Assembly: GCA_947164805.1 (NCBI GenBank)
Contig: CAMUXX010000066.1
Coordinates: 1 to 5,804, forward strand
From: an uncultured Elusimicrobia bacterium
GTDB lineage: Bacteria; Elusimicrobiota; Elusimicrobia; Elusimicrobiales; Elusimicrobiaceae
Direction: 5' to 3'
Length of the DNA stretch: 5,804 nucleotides
This document shows, piece by piece, positions 1 through 4,872 of this stretch. Numbering within the stretch: position 1 is the first letter of the stretch; every line of letters starts with the position of its first letter. Both the position numbers and the translations under genes were made by a program. The notes under the pieces are model-generated. The model searched no databases. It was given only the letters and a program-made list of their open reading frames with translations, and had not been told where the DNA came from.

Positions 1-4
1 ATTT

Positions 5-1222
5 ATGAATATACTTCAAAAAACTTTTTGCCGTACTTATCAACTTTGCTTTAGGGCGGCTATGCCTATTTTGCCATATCATAAAACAACGGTTTATCAC
101 TCAATAAACGATATTGTTACTATTTTAAATAAAGAAAATAAAAAATGTGCCTTAATAGTTAGTGACCAAGGTATAAGGCAAAGCGGTATTATTGATATTT
201 TAACTAATATTTTAAAGCAAGCAAATATCAAATATGCCGTTTACGATAAAACACGGGCAAACCCTACTATTCATAATATTGAAGATGGTTTAAAACTTTA
301 CAAAACAAATAAATGTGATTCTTTAATTGCCATTGGCGGTGGTTCTTCTATGGACTGTGCAAAAGCAATCGGTGCAAGGGTTGTTTACCCTAAAAAGAGT
401 ATCAGGCAAATGAAGGGTTTAATGCATGTTCTTAAAAAAATACCTACTTTGGTAACAATTCCCACTACAGCCGGTACCGGTAGTGAGGTTACAGTTGCCG
501 CTGTTATAACAGACTCTGAACAAAAGCACAAATATGCCTTAAATAATTTTACTTTTATACCTTATTATGCAATACTTGATCCAAAATTAACAGTTACTTT
601 GCCGAAATCTTTAACTGCAACAACCGGCATGGATGCCTTAACCCATGCCGTTGAAGCCTATATCGGCCGTTCAACAACGCGCGAAACACGCAAACTTGCC
701 ATAGAGGCAACCCAACTTGTTTTTGAAAATATCTTAAACGCTTATAATAACGGGCTTGATATAAATGCTCGTGCAAATATGTTAATGGCGGCTTATAAAG
801 CGGGAATAGCATTTTCAAAGTCTTATGTAGGTTATATTCATGCGATAGCGCACTCCTTGGGCGGTCAATATAATATTCCGCACGGTCTTGCCAATGCTGT
901 TTTAATGCCTTATGTCTTGGAAGGTTACGGCAAAACTGTTTATAAAAAACTTCATAAACTGGCTATAGCAGTCGGTTTAAGTAATAAAAATGAATCAAGT
1001 AAAACTGGGGCAGAGAAATTTATTAAAGCCATTAAAAACTTGAACAAACAAATGAATATCCCAACAAATTTTGATATTATAAAGGAAGAGGATATTCCCC
1101 AAATGGCACGCTATGCTGCCAAGGAAGCCAACCCCTTATATCCCGTACCTAAACTTATGAATAGAAAGGAACTTGAAAAGTTTTATTATCAAGTCAAAGG
1201 TAACAAAAATGGAACTAAATAA
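5..1222 (+). CDS. Iron-type (group III) alcohol dehydrogenase
   Basis: This 405-residue protein is a Fe-ADH family NAD(P)-dependent alcohol dehydrogenase, expected to interconvert an alcohol and its aldehyde in the cytoplasm. The nucleotide-binding half holds GGGSSMDCAK (111-120) and TTAGTGSE (154-161). The metal-binding half holds GMDALTHAVEAY (209-219 region) and IHAIAHSLGG...IPHG (278-294). By comparison with FucO-type enzymes the ligands are D210, H214, H279 and H293, all present, so the enzyme looks active. Length is normal for the family. The ATG lies 4 bases from the window edge, so its ribosome site cannot be seen and a slightly earlier start is not excluded, although the N-terminus (a short aromatic/basic stretch before the first strand) resembles family members. 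It overlaps the aldehyde dehydrogenase by 14 bp, implying co-transcription and aldehyde hand-over. The substrate cannot be read from the sequence. Confidence 0.93.
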   Translation: MNILQKTFCRTYQLCFRAAMPILPYHKTTVYHSINDIVTILNKENKKCALIVSDQGIRQSGIIDILTNILKQANIKYAVYDKTRANPTIHNIEDGLKLYKTNKCDSLIAIGGGSSMDCAKAIGARVVYPKKSIRQMKGLMHVLKKIPTLVTIPTTAGTGSEVTVAAVITDSEQKHKYALNNFTFIPYYAILDPKLTVTLPKSLTATTGMDALTHAVEAYIGRSTTRETRKLAIEATQLVFENILNAYNNGLDINARANMLMAAYKAGIAFSKSYVGYIHAIAHSLGGQYNIPHGLANAVLMPYVLEGYGKTVYKKLHKLAIAVGLSNKNESSKTGAEKFIKAIKNLNKQMNIPTNFDIIKEEDIPQMARYAAKEANPLYPVPKLMNRKELEKFYYQVKGNKNGTK

Positions 1223-2579
1223 AATACTTGAAAAGCAAAGAACATTTTTTAAAAGCGGCGCAACGCTTGATATTGATTTGCGCCTTGCAAAACTCAAACT
1301 TTTAAAAGATACAATTAAACAATATGAGGGGGAAATTGCCTCTGCATTAAAACAAGACCTCGGTAAAAGTGATTTTGAAAGTTTTATGTGTGAAATCGGC
1401 CTTGTATATGAAGAAATCAATTATATGCTAAAGAATACAAGGTGTTTGTCTGCAGGAAAAACGGTGCATACACCGCTTGTAAATTTTGTTTCACGCAGTT
1501 ACATAAAACCCACGCCTTACGGGAACACTTTAATTATTAGCCCGTGGAACTATCCGTTTTTACTGACTATGGATCCCTTAATAGATGCTGTTGCCGCAGG
1601 CAATACCGCCATGATCAAACCCAGTAAAAATTCCATGGCAACAACTTTAATTATGGGCAAAATTATTCGTGCATGTTTTAAAGAGGAATATGTTTATTTG
1701 GTGGACCAAGATATTGATAGCGCGCGTAATTTAATTAAAGAAAAATTTGATTTTATATTTTTTACCGGCAGTTCAAATGTCGGTAAAGAAGTTTTAAGAT
1801 GTGCGGCGGAGAATTTAACACCTGTTGTTTTGGAATTGGGTGGTAAAAGTCCGTGCATAGTGGACCAAAGCGCAGATTTAAAACTTGCCGCGCGGCGTAT
1901 AGTTTTCGGTAAATTTTTAAATTGCGGGCAAACTTGTGTTGCCCCGGATTATGTTTTGTGCCATAAAAGTATTGCCCAAGAGTTACAAAAACAACTTTGC
2001 ACACAGGCGCAAAAACAATACGGCAAAAAACCTTTGGAAAATAAGAATTACGGTAAAATTATCAGCGTAAAACATTTTGAACGTTTAAGTGATTTAATGG
2101 AACCTTCAAAAATAATTTACGGTGGCCAAACAAATAAAGATACTTTGCAAATTGCTCCTACTATTATGGCAAATGTAACTTGGGAAGATAAAATTATGCA
2201 GGAAGAAATCTTTGGCCCTGTTTTGCCCATTTTAACTTTTGAAAATATTGAAGAAGTTATTGATTTATTAAACAAAAAACCTAAACCGCTTGCCCTTTAT
2301 TTATTTTCAAACGATAAACAAACAATTAAACAAATTACAAGCCGCTTACGTTACGGCGGTGGTTGCATAAATGATACTATTGTTCATCTTGCTACGACAG
2401 AAATGCCCTTTGGTGGTGTGGGTGAAAGCGGCATGGGTTCTTATCACGGTGAGCAAGGCTTTAAAACTTTTACGCATACAAAGAGTATCGTGGATAAAAA
2501 GAATTGGATAGATTTCCCAGTCCGCTACTCTCCGTATAAGAAAATTTATTTAAAACTCTTAAAATTTTTGCTTAAATGA
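1209..2579 (+). CDS. NAD(P)-dependent aldehyde dehydrogenase, class-3-like
   Basis: This 456-residue aldehyde dehydrogenase would oxidise an aldehyde to the acid with NAD(P)+, or run in reverse on fatty aldehydes as some class 3 enzymes can. Catalytic features are all visible: SPWNYPF with N114, IKPSK with K137, TGSSNVGK (186-193) at the cofactor site, LELGGKSP with general base E209, NCGQTCVAPDY with nucleophile C243, EEIFGPVLP (332-340), and PFGGVGESGMG (400-410). The length matches class 3 (short) ALDHs, and the C-terminus ends in a basic, hydrophobic tail (YKKIYLKLLKFLLK) that could touch membranes. I chose ATG 1209 because AAAGG at 1196-1200 lies 8 nt upstream and the N-terminus MELNKILEKQ fits the family. 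A TTG at 1173 would add 12 residues and has its own purine-rich stretch (1163-1170), but the addition has no family counterpart. It overlaps the alcohol dehydrogenase end by 14 bp, so the pair is probably translationally coupled. Confidence 0.94.
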   Translation: MELNKILEKQRTFFKSGATLDIDLRLAKLKLLKDTIKQYEGEIASALKQDLGKSDFESFMCEIGLVYEEINYMLKNTRCLSAGKTVHTPLVNFVSRSYIKPTPYGNTLIISPWNYPFLLTMDPLIDAVAAGNTAMIKPSKNSMATTLIMGKIIRACFKEEYVYLVDQDIDSARNLIKEKFDFIFFTGSSNVGKEVLRCAAENLTPVVLELGGKSPCIVDQSADLKLAARRIVFGKFLNCGQTCVAPDYVLCHKSIAQELQKQLCTQAQKQYGKKPLENKNYGKIISVKHFERLSDLMEPSKIIYGGQTNKDTLQIAPTIMANVTWEDKIMQEEIFGPVLPILTFENIEEVIDLLNKKPKPLALYLFSNDKQTIKQITSRLRYGGGCINDTIVHLATTEMPFGGVGESGMGSYHGEQGFKTFTHTKSIVDKKNWIDFPVRYSPYKKIYLKLLKFLLK

Positions 2580-2633
2580 TTTTAAATTTGTCTGCAAGGG
2601 CGAAATGAATAAAGCTAAACCGAGCGTACAAAT

Positions 2634-2760
2634 CTGGCAAGTATTTTTGAGGAAATTTTAGTTTTCTCTTTGACGACGAATACCTAGAAGTATAGGAGCG
2701 AAGCGATTTTCGGTATTCTAGGAAAAGAAAAACTAAAATTTACCAAAAAGAATTAGCCAG
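2634..2760. repeat. 127-bp imperfect inverted repeat filling the intergenic gap
   Basis: The gap after the aldehyde dehydrogenase is largely one imperfect palindrome. It opens with CTGGC (2634-2638) and closes with GCCAG (2756-2760). The best-matched block is AAATTTTAGTTTTC (2653-2666) against 2727-2741, complementary with a single extra base. Outside this block the arms still resemble each other, with small bulges. Nearer the centre GAATACC (2678-2684) faces GGTATTC (2712-2718) around a 27-nt loop. It has no open reading frame and no U-tract on the 3' side, so it is not an obvious terminator for the + strand. It could be a non-autonomous miniature element or a structured intergenic repeat. 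No target-site duplication is evident. Confidence 0.6.
2668..2683 (+). repeat. 16-bp direct repeat, copy 1
   Basis: CTTTGACGACGAATAC occurs here and again at 3915-3930 with no mismatch. Both copies are preceded by a T-rich run and followed by loosely similar purine-rich sequence, so they look like the conserved core of a longer, diverged dispersed repeat. This copy lies in the left arm of the inverted repeat at 2634-2760. Confidence 0.7.
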
Positions 2761-2797
2761 CAAAAAACTAAAGAACCAAATTTCAATATAAATAAGA

Positions 2798-2809
2798 TAT
2801 AATTTAATT
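2798..2809 (+). promoter_or_regulatory. -10 box (TATAAT) set for a leaderless transcript of the lipoprotein gene
   Basis: A perfect TATAAT occupies 2798-2803, and exactly six bases separate it from the ATG at 2810. With normal sigma-70 geometry the first transcribed base would be the A of the start codon. No purine-rich ribosome site lies between the box and the ATG, or just upstream of the box. I see no convincing -35 hexamer at the usual distance. Confidence 0.6.
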
Positions 2810-3310
2810 ATGAAAAAATTATTAATATTAACATTAGCAGTACTCTCTTTTGCTGCTTGCAATAAAGCAGCAAAACCTGCGCCGGAAAATCAAACGGCGC
2901 AAAATGCGCAAGTTTATATCTTACCGGGTCTGAAAGGGGACAGTTATAATTTTACCAAAAAAATTCAAGAAAAACCCGTTGTAGTTGCTTTTATGGCAGG
3001 CTTTTGCGGCTGGTGTAAAAAAATGGTTCCCTATGTTGATGAACTTGCCGCTAAAGTGCCGCCTGCGCAAGCAGATATCATAATTGCTTTTATGGATGAA
3101 GACTCTTCAAGCCTTGTGGATTTGGAACCTGTTAAGGAATCTAAAAATGTTAAAATTTATTATAATGCGCTCGATTTAATGCATGAACAGGGTGTTAACA
3201 GTTTTCCTAATATAATACTTTTTAAAGACGGCAAACAAGTCGAAACATGGCGCGGTTATTCCCCGGTACATGTTGATGATATTTTAGATACTCTTAAAGA
3301 CTTAAAATAA
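2810..3310 (+). CDS. Thioredoxin-fold lipoprotein (CGWC)
   Basis: This 166-residue protein begins with a lipoprotein signal peptide: MKK, a hydrophobic stretch, then SFAAC with the predicted lipidated Cys at residue 17. A proline/alanine/glutamine-rich linker (about 18-35) leads into a single thioredoxin domain. The redox motif is C66-G-W-C69 in MAGFCGWCKKM, preceded by the strand KPVVVAFMA (55-63), and the cis-proline loop is NSFPNIILFKDG (P133). It should act outside the cytoplasmic membrane as a thiol-disulfide reductase or oxidant. Its electron donor and targets are unknown, and no DsbD/CcdA-like partner is in the window. ATG 2810 is the only start that gives a complete signal peptide, since an in-frame stop lies at 2789-2791. 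It is a single-gene unit with a predicted leaderless promoter before it and an intrinsic terminator after it. TlpA/ResA-like and DsbE-like roles are possible. Confidence 0.9.
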   Translation: MKKLLILTLAVLSFAACNKAAKPAPENQTAQNAQVYILPGLKGDSYNFTKKIQEKPVVVAFMAGFCGWCKKMVPYVDELAAKVPPAQADIIIAFMDEDSSSLVDLEPVKESKNVKIYYNALDLMHEQGVNSFPNIILFKDGKQVETWRGYSPVHVDDILDTLKDLK

Positions 3311-3316
3311 AAATTG

Positions 3317-3362
3317 CCCCCTGCTTTCAGTAAAAATTTACTGTATTTACAGGGGGATTTTT
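3317..3362 (+). terminator. Intrinsic terminator after the thioredoxin lipoprotein gene
   Basis: CCCCCTG (3317-3323) pairs with CAGGGGG (3350-3356). A second helix nests inside it, CAGTAAA (3328-3334) with TTTACTG (3337-3343). A run of five T (3358-3362) follows. An A-rich stretch on the 5' side mirrors the T-run, so it may also stop transcription from the other strand. It begins 6 nt after the stop codon. Confidence 0.9.
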
Positions 3363-3369
3363 ATTGATG

Positions 3370-3399
3370 TTGCAAGGTAGCCGAAAAATTTGCTATCAT
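3370..3399 (+). promoter_or_regulatory. Promoter for tRNA-Phe
   Basis: TTGCAA (3370-3375) and TATCAT (3394-3399) are spaced by 18 bp, and TG at 3391-3392 gives an extended -10. The predicted start near 3406 leaves a short 5' leader to be removed by RNase P. The promoter lies between the upstream terminator and the tRNA, so the tRNA is probably transcribed on its own. The -10 has one clear mismatch to consensus, and other AT-rich hexamers nearby are alternatives. Confidence 0.5.
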
Positions 3400-3420
3400 A
3401 TATATAGTGATAATTCACTT

Positions 3421-3492
3421 GCCGAGGTAGCTCAGTGGTAGAGCACTGGTCTGAAAAACCAGGTGTCGACAGTTCGATCCTGTCCCTCGGCA
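3421..3492 (+). tRNA. tRNA-Phe (anticodon GAA)
   Basis: A complete 72-nt cloverleaf can be folded by eye: acceptor GCCGAGG/CCTCGGC, D stem GCTC/GAGC with loop AGTGGTA, anticodon stem CTGGT/ACCAG with loop CTGAAAA (anticodon GAA, reading UUC and UUU), a 5-nt variable loop GTGTC, T stem GACAG/CTGTC with loop TTCGATC, and discriminator A. CCA is not encoded, since the gene is followed by TTC, so CCA must be added by nucleotidyltransferase. No intrinsic terminator is obvious in the first 50 nt downstream. Confidence 0.97.
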
Positions 3493-3522
3493 TTCTTCAT
3501 TATATAAGTAAATTATTTTATT

Positions 3523-3551
3523 TTGCCTCTCTTTGTTAAAAATGATATACT
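3523..3551 (+). promoter_or_regulatory. Promoter for the structured RNA
   Basis: TTGCCT (3523-3528), a 17-bp spacer and TATACT (3546-3551) form a good sigma-70 promoter, strengthened by TG at 3543-3544 (extended -10). The predicted first base is A3558. This places the whole folded region and the small membrane peptide downstream of one start site. Confidence 0.6.
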
Positions 3552-3557
3552 GAACTT

Positions 3558-3799
3558 AGAAGTTTTTTAATGTAGGGCTTATACCCCTAATAAAATTTAA
3601 TCTGTTTTTGGAGCCGTTAAAGAAACGGATGTGCTTTGGGAAACCAAAGTCCTTCTCAAGTCCAAAAACAGCCGAGATAATGTACAAAAGCGATTGCTGT
3701 TGTATATTTAGTTTTCCCATCTTTTAGATGGGAAACTACGGCTGTTATTATGTGACACTTGAGAAGGTACATAATCATCAGCCGTTTTTTATTGGCTGA
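3558..3799 (+). ncRNA. Structured leader RNA with pseudoknot and switchable terminator, class unknown
   Basis: This gene-free stretch is densely self-complementary. In order: a small hairpin TAGGG/CCCTA (3573-3589); P1, a perfect 11-bp helix 3602-3612 with 3661-3671, enclosing hairpin A (3614-3618/3624-3628) and hairpin B (CTTTGG-GAAA-CCAAAG, 3634-3649); P2, ACAGCCG 3668-3674 with CGGCTGT 3739-3745, closing a three-way junction made by hairpin C (3679-3687/3700-3708) and hairpin D (3709-3722/3726-3738, one bulged T). C, D and the P2 3' strand follow one another with no unpaired base. CCTTCTCAAG (3651-3660), in the loop closed by P1, is a perfect 10-bp complement of 3758-3767, in the loop of the downstream hairpin: a pseudoknot. 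P1 and P2 compete for 3668-3671. I do not recognise the family. It could be a riboswitch/attenuator for the peptide downstream or an independent small RNA. Confidence 0.75.
3739..3790 (+). terminator. Intrinsic terminator forming one arm of a switch
   Basis: CGGCTG (3739-3744) pairs with CAGCCG (3779-3784), continued after a small internal loop by ATTATGT (3747-3753) with ACATAAT (3769-3775), and T3785-3790 follows. Two competing pairings would dissolve the base of this stem: 3739-3745 with the upstream ACAGCCG (3668-3674), and TCAGCC (3778-3783) with GGCTGA (3794-3799). The 15-nt loop carries the 3' half of the pseudoknot (3758-3767). The U-tract ends 13 nt before the AGGAGG site of the small peptide gene. 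Confidence 0.72.
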
Positions 3800-3813
3800 A
3801 TTTAGGAGGTTTT

Positions 3814-3909
3814 ATGTCTTTTATATTAGCGCTTTTTTGTTTTTTTCTTGTTATGCTTCTTGCTTTTTATATAGTTTACCTGATTGCAAAACATGATAAG
3901 AATATTTAA
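3814..3909 (+). CDS. 31-residue single-span membrane microprotein
   Basis: The reading frame encodes MSFILALFCFFLVMLLAF continuing into YIVYLIAKHDKNI. Residues 3-25 are almost entirely hydrophobic, enough for one membrane span, followed by the charged tail KHDKN. A near-perfect ribosome site, AGGAGG (3804-3809), lies 4 nt before the ATG, a short but usable spacing and the strongest SD in the window besides that of glyS. This, the codon-clean frame and the position just after a terminator switch argue that it is translated. I do not recognise the family. Its size and layout recall small accessory subunits such as KdpF or CydX, and also hydrophobic type I toxins, but no partner gene supports either. 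No antisense RNA can be asserted. There is no terminator between it and glyQ, so read-through into glyQS is possible. Confidence 0.6.
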   Translation: MSFILALFCFFLVMLLAFYIVYLIAKHDKNI

Positions 3910-3914
3910 ATTTT

Positions 3915-3930
3915 CTTTGACGACGAATAC
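3915..3930 (+). repeat. 16-bp direct repeat, copy 2
   Basis: Identical to 2668-2683 (CTTTGACGACGAATAC). It starts 5 nt after the microprotein stop codon and about 80 bp before glyQ. Sequence after the core (AAGAATGTAGCAGAAGG...) is only loosely like that after copy 1, and here the flanking arms of the long inverted repeat are not preserved. The rest of the gap, 3931-3999, shows no gene or clear hairpin. Confidence 0.68.
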
Positions 3931-3999
3931 TAATAAGAATGTAGCAGAAGGAATTTAACCGTAGAAAATCGGGACTGCCAATTTCCTCTCTCAAAATTA

Positions 4000-4011
4000 T
4001 ATAATATATAT
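4000..4011 (+). promoter_or_regulatory. -10 box (TATAAT) set for a leaderless transcript of glyQ
   Basis: A perfect TATAAT at 4000-4005 is followed by six bases and then the glyQ ATG at 4012, the same geometry as before the lipoprotein gene. No Shine-Dalgarno sequence is present; the upstream sequence is pyrimidine-rich (TTTCCTCTCTC). CTGCCA (3975-3980) is a weak -35 candidate at 19-bp spacing. The AT-repeat context (TATATAATATATATATG) means a chance match to TATAAT is easier here than at 2798. Confidence 0.52.
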
Positions 4012-4872
4012 ATGAACTTTCAAGACATTATTCATAATCTCCAGGTATATTGGAAAAAGCAAGGTTGCCTTGTAGTGCAACCATACGATTTGGAAAAGGG
4101 TGCAGGTACTTTCAACCCTTTTACATTTTTCGGTTCTCTTACACCGAAACCGACCAGCGTTTGTTACGTCGAACCATGCCGCCGCCCCGCTGACGGCAGA
4201 TATGGGGAGAACCCAAACCGCCTCGGCAAATATTATCAATTTCAAGTTATTTTAAAACCGTCACCTGCCAATATTCAACAACTTTATTTAAACTCTTTAA
4301 AAGCAATCGGGCTTGATCCGGAAATTCATGATGTCCGCTGGATTGAAGATGATTGGCAATCCCCAACACTTGGTGCATCAGGTGTTGGTTGGGAAATTTG
4401 GCTTGACGGTATGGAAATTACACAGTTTACCTACTTCCAAATTATGGCCGGTTACAATTTAAAACCTATTACGGTTGAAATTACTTACGGCCTTGAGCGC
4501 CTTGCAATGTACTCACAAAAGAAAGATACAATTTTTGATATTATGTGGAACGATACTACTACTTACGGCGAAATGGTAAAAGAAAGCGAAAGGCAATTTT
4601 CCCATTATAATTTTGAAGAAGCAAATGTTGCAAACCTCCGCCGATATGTGGAAGAAAATGACGAGGAGTGCCGCGCACTTTGCAAAAAAGGTTTATATTT
4701 GCCTGCTTATGACTGCGCTATGCGTGTTTCCCATTACTTTAATACACTTGAAGCACGCGGTGCAATATCTGTAAGTGACAGAACAAATATTATTGCTAAA
4801 ATCAGACATTTAGCAAAACTTTGTGCTGGCGAATATATCAAACAACATGAAGAAAAGGAGGCCGCCAAATGA
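4012..4872 (+). CDS. glyQ: Glycyl-tRNA synthetase alpha subunit
   Basis: GlyQ is the catalytic subunit of the bacterial alpha2beta2 glycyl-tRNA synthetase, which charges tRNA-Gly with glycine in the cytoplasm. The 286 residues are close to the family's usual length of about 290-300. Clear signatures: QGCLVVQPYD (17-26), EKGAGTFNPFTF (28-39), the class II motif-2 region YVEPCRRPADGRYGENPNR (52-70), QFQVILKPSP (76-85), EDDWQSPTLGASGVGWEIW (112-130), LDGMEITQFTYFQ (131-143), and the motif-3 region VEITYGLERLAMY (155-167). Most family members have AWG(L/V)GWE where this protein has ASGVGWE. The start is fixed by homology of the first residues (MNFQDII) despite the lack of a ribosome site. It overlaps glyS by ATGA, so the two are translationally coupled, which suits a fixed subunit ratio. 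Confidence 0.98.
   Translation: MNFQDIIHNLQVYWKKQGCLVVQPYDLEKGAGTFNPFTFFGSLTPKPTSVCYVEPCRRPADGRYGENPNRLGKYYQFQVILKPSPANIQQLYLNSLKAIGLDPEIHDVRWIEDDWQSPTLGASGVGWEIWLDGMEITQFTYFQIMAGYNLKPITVEITYGLERLAMYSQKKDTIFDIMWNDTTTYGEMVKESERQFSHYNFEEANVANLRRYVEENDEECRALCKKGLYLPAYDCAMRVSHYFNTLEARGAISVSDRTNIIAKIRHLAKLCAGEYIKQHEEKEAAK
4855..4861 (+). promoter_or_regulatory. Ribosome binding site of glyS inside the glyQ end
   Basis: AAGGAGG, a near-complete Shine-Dalgarno sequence, lies 7 nt before the glyS ATG at 4869 and within the last codons of glyQ. It fixes the glyS start and shows that this genome uses SD-led initiation for internal operon genes, in contrast to the SD-less first gene glyQ. Confidence 0.88.

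Noticed and set aside
594..818. Minus-strand 74-codon frame
   Set aside because: Lies wholly inside the alcohol dehydrogenase gene, whose protein is conserved through this stretch; the minus product has no recognisable domain.
1136..1420. Minus-strand 94-codon frame
   Set aside because: Opposite the end of the alcohol dehydrogenase and the start of the aldehyde dehydrogenase; composition is that of an antisense shadow.
1762..2004. Minus-strand 80-codon frame
   Set aside because: Antisense to the catalytic region of the aldehyde dehydrogenase, with no domain and no ribosome site of note.
2634..2760. Intrinsic terminator of the aldehyde dehydrogenase gene
   Set aside because: The palindrome has AT-rich arms with mismatches, no T-run on its 3' side, and starts 55 nt after the stop codon.
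3558..3799. 6S RNA, tmRNA, RNase P or SRP RNA
   Set aside because: Not one long hairpin with a central bubble (6S), no tRNA-like end (tmRNA), no recognisable RNase P core strings, and no SRP GGAAG-type loop in the expected context.
3602..3800. T-box leader for glyQS
   Set aside because: The only UGG-A-like string (3609-3612) lies at the 5' end, in P1, not in an antiterminator just before the terminator; no T-box consensus is seen there, and a separate gene lies between this RNA and glyQ.
3602..3800. Retron msr-msd RNA
   Set aside because: The long inverted pairing 3651-3660/3758-3767 recalled flanking a1/a2 repeats, but no reverse transcriptase follows, and a terminator lies immediately after.
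3668..3800. CRISPR array, from repeated CAGCCG/GGCTG words
   Set aside because: The repeated words are 6-7 nt, in inverted relation and irregularly spaced; they are stem halves.
3997..4245. Minus-strand 82-codon frame
   Set aside because: Antisense to the strongly conserved start of glyQ.
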